This document shows, piece after piece, positions 57,682-64,000 of a DNA stretch of 64,000 nt. Position numbers and translations under genes: made by a program. Position 1 is the first letter of the stretch; each line of letters begins with the position of its first letter. A model generated the notes under the pieces. That model searched no databases. It had not been told where the DNA came from and saw only the letters and a list, made by a program, of their open reading frames with translations. This DNA is from a virus. Location of the stretch: IMG/VR virus record IMGVR_UViG_3300027714_000009, positions 1 through 64,000 of that record. The stretch is one strand, 5' to 3'.

Positions 57682-58035
57682 TTAAATGAATAAATTACTT
57701 TTCATTCCTCTTTTTTCTCTCCAAGCATTAACAATACGGTCACTCCAGCCTGGGTTGTTATTATCTAACACGATAGTTGGTGCAACTTCATGTCCGTTAC
57801 GTGCTTCAACATACTCTTCAACAGTAAAGTTGTTAACAAGTTCTTTCATAAACTTTGCTTTAGTAATTGGCGTTCCGGCATATTTAAAACGTGCAATAAA
57901 CAAGTCAATTCCACGACCAACATTACTTGGATGTACATTTTTACCTGCTTCGTAAACTGGCTGACCTTCATATGCACCTCTGTACATTAAGTATCCACCG
58001 TGGTAACTAAAATCTGCTTTATTAAACTGTGTCAT
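57682..58035 (-). CDS. Hypothetical protein, early
   Basis: 117 residues, basic. It begins MTQFNKADFSYHGGYLMYRG. The frame extends to 58131 but that region is promoter and terminator; the ATG at 58035 has GGAG 6 bases upstream. It lies between two palindromic promoters, each reading the same way. Function unknown. Confidence 0.7.
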   Translation of the reverse strand: MTQFNKADFSYHGGYLMYRGAYEGQPVYEAGKNVHPSNVGRGIDLFIARFKYAGTPITKAKFMKELVNNFTVEEYVEARNGHEVAPTIVLDNNNPGWSDRIVNAWREKRGMKSNLFI

Positions 58036-58068
58036 ATTCAACTCCGTTTTTTTATTGTCTATACTTAT

Positions 58069-58097
58069 AGTATACAGTAAGAAGTCTTGGTTGTCAA
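58069..58097 (-). promoter_or_regulatory. Sigma70 promoter with palindromic spacer (copy 5)
   Basis: TTGACA (58097-58092), 17 bases, TATACT (58074-58069). AAGACTTCTT lies at 58079-58088. The whole block is colinear with copy 1 at an offset of 57,420 bases. Confidence 0.9.
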
Positions 58098-58110
58098 CCA
58101 GAACCGCCAT

Positions 58111-58137
58111 AAAAAAACCCTTGTATTTCAAAGGGTT
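58111..58137 (-). terminator. Intrinsic terminator of the halogenase unit
   Basis: Minus strand AACCCTT/AAGGGTT stem with an 8-base loop then a T run, 19 bases after the halogenase stop and upstream of promoter copy 5. Confidence 0.88.
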
Positions 58138-58155
58138 GTAAATTAATTTAATTTT

Positions 58156-59361
58156 TTATTCTGGATAGTGTTTAAAATCGTCAAAATATAGGCCTAATGA
58201 TGCCCATATTGCGTCTGGGTACAAACTTGTATACTTGTTTGAATTCTTTTTATAGCTTTCCCATAAAGTTTTACTTGCATCCAACTTACTGTAGTATTTC
58301 CAAAACTCTGTATCTGTGCGATTACTTAACATATAATGGTGTAATATGTAATCTGAGTTATCTTTTTGTACTTTCATTATTGCCTTGTTGTATGCTTTTG
58401 GTGGTGAACCTTTTAATATACATCTTACTAGTAGTGTGATACTGTATTGTACTAAAAATAATCCATTTGCTTCTAATGGATCAACAAACCCTTGACCAAG
58501 TCCAATTGATACTACATTATCTACCCAAGGGTTCTTCAGTACACCTGGAGTCCATTTAAGTAAACGTGGCTCTATTCCTTTAAATGGTGTTCTGTGAGCA
58601 GTCCATTTTTTAAACTTTTCTAACGCTTCTTCTTCGCTTACAAAATCAGTACTAAAAACATAACCAGTTCCTGTTCTATGTTGCAAGTCTACCATAAACT
58701 GCCAACCATCTGGTCTAGCGAATGTTTTTGTATATGGTATACTTTCGCCTTCTAGTTCTAACGGCCTAACCCAAGAACGATTAACTTTATGATGTTCACT
58801 AAATGTTTCTTCTGTTTTATCTTTGACAAACTGTCTACGAAATCCTGTAGCGTCTACATATAAATCATATCCTGGTGGAAGTTCTTCTAATGTATCAATA
58901 ACATGGTTAACACGTTTACAATGATCACGTACAACGTGTCCTGCAAGGTTAGCATCTAAATGATATGCTACTGCTCTCCATCCTTCTTTATCGTACAAGT
59001 CTGGATTTATATCATCTCTAACTTTTTTACCTTGCTTAAATTCTTTATACCAATCATTAAATAATGTTTTAGGTTCGTTTTGCCAAAAAGTCATTAAGTA
59101 TGGATCTGCACCTAATGCATCCCATTCGTATTTTATATTTCCATATTTGTGAACTGCATTACATCCGTCCATCCATTCTTTTTCTGGAATACCTAGTTCT
59201 TCAAAAAATGCACCTATTTGTGGAAGTGTTCCTTCTCCTACTCCTACAGTAGGAATTTCATCACTTTCTATAAGTGTTATTTCTGCATCAGGTAAAAACT
59301 TTTCCATGTAACCTGCACACCACCAGCCTGCTGTTCCACCGCCAATAATACATATTTTCAT
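58156..59361 (-). CDS. Flavin-dependent tryptophan-halogenase-like protein
   Basis: 401 residues. IIGGGTAGWWCAGY (GxGxxG plus the GWW signature of tryptophan halogenases), PTVGVGEGTLPQI and GLGQGFVDPLEANGLFL are family blocks; the Lys in HKYGNIKYEW matches the region of the catalytic lysine. The classical WxWxIP block is not seen; DGWQFMVDLQHRTGTGYVFS stands in its place, so halogenation is not certain. It needs reduced FAD. Its start overlaps the upstream stop as ATGA. Confidence 0.82.
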   Translation of the reverse strand: MKICIIGGGTAGWWCAGYMEKFLPDAEITLIESDEIPTVGVGEGTLPQIGAFFEELGIPEKEWMDGCNAVHKYGNIKYEWDALGADPYLMTFWQNEPKTLFNDWYKEFKQGKKVRDDINPDLYDKEGWRAVAYHLDANLAGHVVRDHCKRVNHVIDTLEELPPGYDLYVDATGFRRQFVKDKTEETFSEHHKVNRSWVRPLELEGESIPYTKTFARPDGWQFMVDLQHRTGTGYVFSTDFVSEEEALEKFKKWTAHRTPFKGIEPRLLKWTPGVLKNPWVDNVVSIGLGQGFVDPLEANGLFLVQYSITLLVRCILKGSPPKAYNKAIMKVQKDNSDYILHHYMLSNRTDTEFWKYYSKLDASKTLWESYKKNSNKYTSLYPDAIWASLGLYFDDFKHYPE

Positions 59362-59705
59362 CCGATATAATACCTTATGATTATAAACGAGCTAATACCA
59401 ATCCATAAACTATTGAATGCTACTAATGTAGGTAGTAGCTTTTGTTCGCTCACCCATATTAACAACGCTGAAGTCATTAATGTTATGAAATGTGCCCATA
59501 TAACTTCTTTTCCAAAAATTATAGCAGGAAGTATCACAAGTAGTTTAGCAGTCCATGCTGCTGCTTCAACTACATTGTATCTTTTTAGCCAATAACCTTT
59601 ACTAAACCATAAACAATAAGATTTATGTATTTCCTTGAAACCAACTTTGTTATAGACAACAAAAACAATTGTTGCCCATAATGTTAGTGTTAATATAGTT
59701 ACCAT
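59358..59705 (-). CDS. Small multi-span membrane protein
   Basis: 115 residues with about four hydrophobic segments (ILTLTLWATIVFVVY, LLVILPAIIFG, FITLMTSALLIWV, LWIGISSFIIIRYY) and a basic loop with aromatic residues (CLWFSKGYWLKRYN). It lies between the SbmA-like and halogenase genes, overlapping one and abutting the other. A late box sits 5 bases before the ATG with no SD. Unrecognised; a transporter subunit is possible. Confidence 0.65.
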   Translation of the reverse strand: MVTILTLTLWATIVFVVYNKVGFKEIHKSYCLWFSKGYWLKRYNVVEAAAWTAKLLVILPAIIFGKEVIWAHFITLMTSALLIWVSEQKLLPTLVAFNSLWIGISSFIIIRYYIG

Positions 59706-59709
59706 ACTA

Positions 59710-60684
59710 TTATTTATCCGCTTTTATTAGTCTTTCAAACTCTCTAAGTCTTTTATAAACACTTGCTAATTCAATAATTGTTGGCCATGCTTTTAACAAA
59801 TATTGCATCGAACCTTCAACTCTTCCAAATGCTCTTATAATTTGTTGCATAACACCTAATGTTACAACACCTGCTACAATAGCTGGAGCTAAGAAAACAT
59901 AAGCTGATAACACATTGGCTTGTAAATATGAAAGTCTACCTATATTAAAATATAAATATCTTATATAAGATTTAAAGTGAATTCCTCTAACATCTTGGAA
60001 TATTTCTTCAATTGTTTTAGGACGAATAGTATTATCATCTTCTGCAATGACAAGTATCTTTCTGTAAGCTGCTTCTTTCTTTTGTAAGTCATATTCGACT
60101 CCAACTAGACGCAACACCCATCCTAATGCTATTAAGAATATAGTTCCACCAACAGTCCATATTAATGCACCTGTTATTAATCCATATTGCCAATCACCAA
60201 AGAAGAATATTGGAATACCAGCTGATAATCCTAAAAGAATAGGAATAAACTGTATTAACACCATAACTGATTCAATAAAACTTGTACCAAGTGATTCCAT
60301 GATACGACTAAACTTAATTGTATCTTCTTGTACACGTTGAGCCGCACCTTCTATTGTACGAGCTTTATCGTATACGCTGTGATACCATTCTACCATTGCT
60401 GCTCGCCAACGGAACAGATAGTGTGCTGTAAAGTAACTGATAAGAACATATATTAAAACATAAATTGCGGCCAAGTAAAAGAAACTTGCTAAACTTGCCC
60501 AGTATTCACCAATAGTTATTGCATTTGGCTCGCCTAATGCTTTTTGTATCATATCATAAAATTGTCCAAACCATTCGTTAATTTTAACGTCAATTTGAAC
60601 TTGTATCCATAAAGAACTCAGGATAACAGCTGAACCCAGCCATGACCATAACTTCCAATGGGTTTCTGTAAAAAATCTAAACAT
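59710..60684 (-). CDS. sbmA: SbmA/BacA-family inner-membrane peptide transporter
   Basis: 324 residues (about 80 shorter than E. coli SbmA, mostly at the N-terminus). LFRWRAAMVEWYH, IEGAAQRVQEDTIKFS, FIESVMVLIQFIPILLGL and FGRVEGSMQYLLKAWPTIIE are near-invariant family blocks, with at least six membrane spans. SbmA/BacA import antimicrobial peptides and related cargo using the proton gradient, without an ATPase domain. GAGG precedes the ATG and a TATAAATA late box lies upstream. Unexpected in a phage; late expression argues against a simple entry role. Confidence 0.92.
   Translation of the reverse strand: MFRFFTETHWKLWSWLGSAVILSSLWIQVQIDVKINEWFGQFYDMIQKALGEPNAITIGEYWASLASFFYLAAIYVLIYVLISYFTAHYLFRWRAAMVEWYHSVYDKARTIEGAAQRVQEDTIKFSRIMESLGTSFIESVMVLIQFIPILLGLSAGIPIFFFGDWQYGLITGALIWTVGGTIFLIALGWVLRLVGVEYDLQKKEAAYRKILVIAEDDNTIRPKTIEEIFQDVRGIHFKSYIRYLYFNIGRLSYLQANVLSAYVFLAPAIVAGVVTLGVMQQIIRAFGRVEGSMQYLLKAWPTIIELASVYKRLREFERLIKADK
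59711..59717 (-). promoter_or_regulatory. T4-type late promoter, close to ATG
   Basis: GATAAATA on the minus strand, 5 bases before the ATG at 59705, overlapping the sbmA stop. Confidence 0.55.
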
Positions 60685-60727
60685 AAGTTTTCCTCTTATA
60701 AAATGTAGTTTTAACTACACACATAAC

Positions 60728-60735
60728 TATTTATA
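60728..60735 (-). promoter_or_regulatory. T4-type late promoter TATAAATA
   Basis: Exact TATAAATA on the minus strand, 43 bases before the sbmA ATG; a GTAGTT/AACTAC hairpin lies in the leader. It is divergent from the next box. Confidence 0.75.
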
Positions 60736-60757
60736 TGTTTCTACGATACGAAATTGC

Positions 60758-60764
60758 ATAAATA
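60758..60764 (+). promoter_or_regulatory. T4-type late promoter ATAAATA
   Basis: CATAAATA on the plus strand, 21 bases before the ATG at 60786, with AAGGAAA as SD. Confidence 0.75.
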
Positions 60765-60785
60765 CAATATAACAAGGAAACCTAC

Positions 60786-61853
60786 ATGCCAAGATTAAGT
60801 TTATACAAACCATTTAAAGGTAACGACTATAAGTTTATGGATCATGCAATCCGTGAGCAATTCGACATAGGTGGTACCGGAATACACGTACACAAGTACT
60901 TAGGCCCAAACGTTAGAAGAGATAGTAACGACCCTAGTGAGCCTAACTACGGTAGTGGTTTAGAAGTTGACAATATAACTGGACAAGAAATAAATCCCGA
61001 AGGCAACATAGACGAAACAAAGATACAAGATCTATTGTTTATGGAAAACCGAGACAGGAAGTATGATCCAGATATTTTTGAATTACGTGGAGTATATAAT
61101 GTAAGTGACAACGACTTTGACTTAACCCAATTTGGCCTATTCTTAACAAACGATACACTTTTTATTAGTTTTCACATTAACGACATGGTTGAACGTATGG
61201 GTCGTAGACTTATGCCAGGAGATGTAATTGAATTACCTCATTTAAGAGATGAATTATTGCTTACTGCGGAACGTGAAGCTATTAACAAATTTTATGTAGT
61301 ACAAGATGCGGCAAGAGGCAGTGAAGGATATAGTCAAACATGGTATCCACACATTTGGCGTGTTAAAGTAGCACCACTTACAGATACACAAGAATACGCA
61401 GATATACTTGGTACTGCTAACGATCCAGACAGTTTAAAACAAGATTTAAGTAATTATAAAACAGAACTTAACATTAGTAATGCAATTGTAGCGGCTGCTG
61501 AAAACGCAGATCCATTAGGGCTTCCATTAGCAGAACATTTATTTGGACAAGAAGATAAAACTGATGAATATGTACATGGCGACACACTAGTACAAGGTGA
61601 TCAGTTTCCAGCTTTTCCAAATGATGGAGAATACTTTGTTAGAACTGATTTCCAACCAAATAGACTGTTTGTAAGACGTGGAAGTAAATGGCATAGATTA
61701 TATGACAATATTACTGGCCAAACTTGGAGTGATAGAACATACAATGCAAGTAGCTTTATTAACAATAATAAAACAACAGTAGTAGATGATAAAGAACAGC
61801 CAGAACGTCAGGCAATATCACAAGCTATTAAACCTAAGAGTGATTTTAAATAA
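60786..61853 (+). CDS. Neck protein, gp14-like
   Basis: 355 residues. RKYDPDIFELRGVYNVSDND, QFGLFLTNDTLFISFHINDM and LMPGDVIELPHLRD recall gp14 of cyanophages. It has an extended C-terminus with GEYFVRTDFQPNRLFVRRGS and KWHRLYDNITGQTW, a Trp-rich module like those on other virion proteins here. It would form the neck with gp13. The stop overlaps the next start as TAATG. Confidence 0.65.
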   Translation: MPRLSLYKPFKGNDYKFMDHAIREQFDIGGTGIHVHKYLGPNVRRDSNDPSEPNYGSGLEVDNITGQEINPEGNIDETKIQDLLFMENRDRKYDPDIFELRGVYNVSDNDFDLTQFGLFLTNDTLFISFHINDMVERMGRRLMPGDVIELPHLRDELLLTAEREAINKFYVVQDAARGSEGYSQTWYPHIWRVKVAPLTDTQEYADILGTANDPDSLKQDLSNYKTELNISNAIVAAAENADPLGLPLAEHLFGQEDKTDEYVHGDTLVQGDQFPAFPNDGEYFVRTDFQPNRLFVRRGSKWHRLYDNITGQTWSDRTYNASSFINNNKTTVVDDKEQPERQAISQAIKPKSDFK

Positions 61854-63211
61854 TGGCACAACAATATTTTTATGATAAACAAATTCGTAGATACATTCAG
61901 CAATTTATAAGATTGTTTAGTGGCTTTAACGTTGAAATGGGAAAGAACGATCAGGACTTAGCTGTATTCCAACAAGTTCCTGTACGTTATGGTGACATTA
62001 ACAGAATGGCTGCCCACATAACAAGAGAGAACAGTGAAAACATTATTAATACTGTTCCATTTTTAAGTTGTTATGTAACTAGTTTAGACATGATGGCAGA
62101 TCGTAGAACATATCAAGATCATGTTGATAAGGTTCAAGTGTTTGAAAAGAAATATGACGACACTACAGGAGCATATACTAACGAAAAAGGTAACAGCTAC
62201 ACAGTTGAAAGACACGCACCCGTTCCTTACATGCTACAAATGAATACTGACATTTGGACATCTAACACAGATCAAAAATTACAGTTAATGGAACAAATAC
62301 TTGTATTGTTTAATCCTACATTAGATATTAGAACTAATAGCAGTGTAATAGATTGGACAGCACTAAGTCATGTAGAGTTAACTGGAACAACATGGAGTAC
62401 TAGAAGTGTTGGTTCTAGTATAGATGATATTATTGATGTTGCAACGTTAAGTTTTAACATACCAGTATACATTAATCCACCAGCTAAAGTAAAACAACAG
62501 AAATTAATTCACACTATTATCAGTGAACTTTATAACCTAGACGAAGACAACTTAGACTTGTTTAAGAACGAACAAGCATTCGACAAAAAGACGTTACAAT
62601 ACACAGTTGTAACATATGAAGATAGAAAAGTAAAGTATGAAGATGGCAATCTGCAATTACTAAATCAAAACGGATCTACATTAGACGACGATGGTATAAC
62701 TTTAGATTGGTCTAAAGAATTACTAGCATTTGGAGTTTTAAGACCCGGTATAAGTCAATTGCGACTTAGAAAAAGTACACAAGTATCTGATGTAACAGAA
62801 GATATTATTGGCAGATTAGACATACATCCATCAAATGTAAATCTATTAACAGTCGACATAGATGCAACAACATTACCTACTAATACATTAGGTACAGTTG
62901 ATGCTATATTAGATCCAGCGATTAACTTCCCTGGCGATGGTACTATGCCATCAGCAGCTACAGGCCAAAGGTATATCTTATTATCTGATTTACCGTCAAG
63001 CACTAATTGGGGCAATGTAGTAGCTGGTAAGTATGATATCATAGAGTATAATGGGTCAGCATGGATTGTAAGTTTTGATAGCTCTAACATTTCGGCAGTA
63101 AATTACGTAACTAACGTAGCAAGTAATGACCAATTAGAATGGAATGGCTCTGAATGGGTCAACAGCTATGAAGGAATTTATAATGCAGGCTACTGGCGAC
63201 TATATCTGTAA
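61853..63211 (+). CDS. gp15: Tail terminator/completion protein gp15
   Basis: 452 residues. IRRYIQQFIRLFSGFNVEMG, VPVRYGDINRMAAHI, NSYTVERHAPVPYMLQMN, DIWTSNTDQKLQLMEQILVL and VYINPPAKVKQQKLIH are the gp15 core. T4 gp15 is about 270 residues; the extra C-terminal half carries Trp-rich units (EYNGSAWIV, EWNGSEWV) that may decorate the tail end. It caps the tube and sheath for head joining. Confidence 0.9.
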   Translation: MAQQYFYDKQIRRYIQQFIRLFSGFNVEMGKNDQDLAVFQQVPVRYGDINRMAAHITRENSENIINTVPFLSCYVTSLDMMADRRTYQDHVDKVQVFEKKYDDTTGAYTNEKGNSYTVERHAPVPYMLQMNTDIWTSNTDQKLQLMEQILVLFNPTLDIRTNSSVIDWTALSHVELTGTTWSTRSVGSSIDDIIDVATLSFNIPVYINPPAKVKQQKLIHTIISELYNLDEDNLDLFKNEQAFDKKTLQYTVVTYEDRKVKYEDGNLQLLNQNGSTLDDDGITLDWSKELLAFGVLRPGISQLRLRKSTQVSDVTEDIIGRLDIHPSNVNLLTVDIDATTLPTNTLGTVDAILDPAINFPGDGTMPSAATGQRYILLSDLPSSTNWGNVVAGKYDIIEYNGSAWIVSFDSSNISAVNYVTNVASNDQLEWNGSEWVNSYEGIYNAGYWRLYL

Positions 63212-63260
63212 CACAGATGATCCATGCGACGATTGCACACATTGGATAGGCACACTATAA
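63183..63260 (+). CDS. 25-residue Cys-rich peptide
   Basis: MQATGDYICNTDDPCDDCTH then WIGTL; three Cys in a C-x5-C-x2-C pattern with Asp-rich spacing and a His, a possible metal site. AAGGA lies 7 bases before the ATG. It overlaps the gp15 end and its stop lies 1 base before the Nudix ATG, so it may be a leader or a true peptide. Not in any family I know. Confidence 0.55.
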   Translation: MQATGDYICNTDDPCDDCTHWIGTL

Positions 63261-63261
63261 C

Positions 63262-63699
63262 ATGATAACAGCAAGCGGTTGCTTATTTTTAAGCACAGAC
63301 ACAGGCAGAGTTATGCTACAGCAAAGAAGTGGCGCTGTCAACCATCCTAGAACATGGGGCTTTTTTGGCGGCAAAGCTGAGGGTAAAGAAAGACCTGTTG
63401 AATGTTTAATGCGTGAGGTTGAAGAAGAATTAGGATTAGTTCCTGATGTTAAAAAAGTTATTCCAATTAACAAGTTTACAAGTCCTAATAAGAAATTTAT
63501 ATACCATACATTTGTAGTTACAGTAGAAGAAGAATTTCTTCCTATATTAAATAATGAAAGTGATGGTTATTGTTGGGTTAAAGTAGGTAATTGGCCTAGG
63601 CCGTTGCACCCTGGTGCTAAGATACAATGTAGTTCAAAACAGTTCATTAAAAAAATAAAAACTGTATACGAACAGCATACTACGCCGTTGGAAAAATAA
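63262..63699 (+). CDS. Nudix hydrolase
   Basis: 145 residues. The Nudix box is complete: GGKAEGKERPVECL then MREVEEELGL (G-x5-E-x7-REUxEExGU). It cleaves a nucleoside diphosphate linked to X; T4 NudE acts on nucleotide derivatives. No own SD is clear; coupling to the 25-residue ORF is likely. The 3' end overlaps the convergent gene by 20 bases. Confidence 0.9.
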   Translation: MITASGCLFLSTDTGRVMLQQRSGAVNHPRTWGFFGGKAEGKERPVECLMREVEEELGLVPDVKKVIPINKFTSPNKKFIYHTFVVTVEEEFLPILNNESDGYCWVKVGNWPRPLHPGAKIQCSSKQFIKKIKTVYEQHTTPLEK

Positions 63700-64000
63700 T
63701 ACCCATTTCTTTTCTAGTAAACATTCTATCTAAAAATGCATTAAATACTTCTTCAGTATCATATTGATGAAGTTCGCTAAATTCAGGATCAACTTCAATA
63801 ATTTCTTCTATAGTTCTTATATTATATGTAAAGCCTAATGCAATTGCAGTTTCTTTCCAACCCGAATATCTTTTTAACTTAAAATGTTTTTTTATTTCAG
63901 CACATTCAATTTTAACTTGCTGTAGCATTTTTTCATCATTCTCGTACCAAGTGTACATCGGGTAATCAATGTCCCACCCGCCTACATGTTTCCACCATTT
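63680..64000 (-). CDS. Hypothetical protein, N-terminus cut by window edge
   Basis: The frame is open to the window edge (KWWKHVGGWDIDYP before an internal Met at 63958), so the gene extends beyond. The visible 106 residues hold a helical region and FTRKEMGIIFPTA at the end. Unrecognised. Confidence 0.6.
   Translation of the reverse strand, partial: KWWKHVGGWDIDYPMYTWYENDEKMLQQVKIECAEIKKHFKLKRYSGWKETAIALGFTYNIRTIEEIIEVDPEFSELHQYDTEEVFNAFLDRMFTRKEMGIIFPTA

Noticed and set aside
58036-58131. N-terminal extension of the early protein ending at 57682
   Set aside because: The extension covers promoter copy 5 and part of the terminator; the internal ATG has a proper SD.
1-64000. CRISPR arrays, integrase, attachment sites or IS elements
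   Set aside because: No regularly spaced repeats, integrase or transposase motifs were found; the genome reads as a lytic T4-like phage.

Overview
The window is a contiguous piece of an AT-rich, T4-like marine myovirus genome (Tevenvirinae-type, as in cyanophages and pelagiphages). The diagnostic set is gp17/gp16 terminase, gp4, gp18 sheath, gp19 tube, gp13-, gp14- and gp15-like neck or tail-completion proteins, gp41 helicase, gp61 primase, UvsW, UvsX, UvsY, gp32, NrdA/NrdB and a gp1-type dNMP kinase. Portal, protease and major capsid genes are not in the window. No photosynthesis genes are seen. Consensus sigma70 promoters, an IscU scaffold, an Fpr-type reductase and an SbmA/BacA transporter fit a Gram-negative, possibly alphaproteobacterial (SAR11-like) host, but the host is inference.

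Layout. 1-2.1 kb: an early gene, then two late plus-strand genes including a 2OG-Fe(II) oxygenase. 2-12.8 kb (minus): an accessory region with paralogous families of unknown function, a 2OG oxygenase, ferredoxin-NADP reductase, a secreted thermonuclease, CGFS glutaredoxin, IscU, an SGNH-like protein and five tRNAs (Glu, Ser, Ala, Leu, Thr). 12.9-18.6 kb: a collagen-like virion protein, PAAR tip, Lsm-like protein, glutaredoxin, NrdB and NrdA. 19-25.8 kb: a RecB-like nuclease, a second SGNH-like protein and a late cluster of small presumed virion proteins. 25.8-29.8 kb: ligase-like protein, helicase, primase. 30.7-35 kb: conserved small proteins, a shrunken DnaE-like protein and UvsW. 35-40.4 kb: AAA+ ATPase, winged-helix protein, UvsY, UvsX, gp32. 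40.4-50.8 kb: packaging, tube and sheath genes. 50.9-57.6 kb: two more 2OG-type hydroxylases, dNMP kinase, an SDR-like protein, a gp13-like neck protein. 58.1-60.7 kb: flavin halogenase, small membrane protein, SbmA transporter. 60.8-63.7 kb (plus): gp14-like, gp15, a 25-aa Cys peptide and a Nudix hydrolase.

Regulation can be read directly. Late genes are preceded by the T4-type late box ATAAATA on either strand. Early or middle genes use TTGACA-N17-TATAAT promoters. Five of these carry a palindrome AAGANNTCTT at an identical position inside the spacer, which looks like a phage operator. Three other sigma70 promoters (RecB-like nuclease, primase, UvsW) put the predicted +1 exactly on the A of the ATG, implying leaderless mRNAs. 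Several intrinsic terminators separate the units, and most genes inside a unit overlap or abut, implying translational coupling.

The most unusual items are the embedded operator, the leaderless replication mRNAs, the DnaE-like mini-protein, the SbmA-halogenase late cassette, and the Fe-S cassette, which holds a relic of the glutaredoxin start and is bracketed by a paralogous gene pair.
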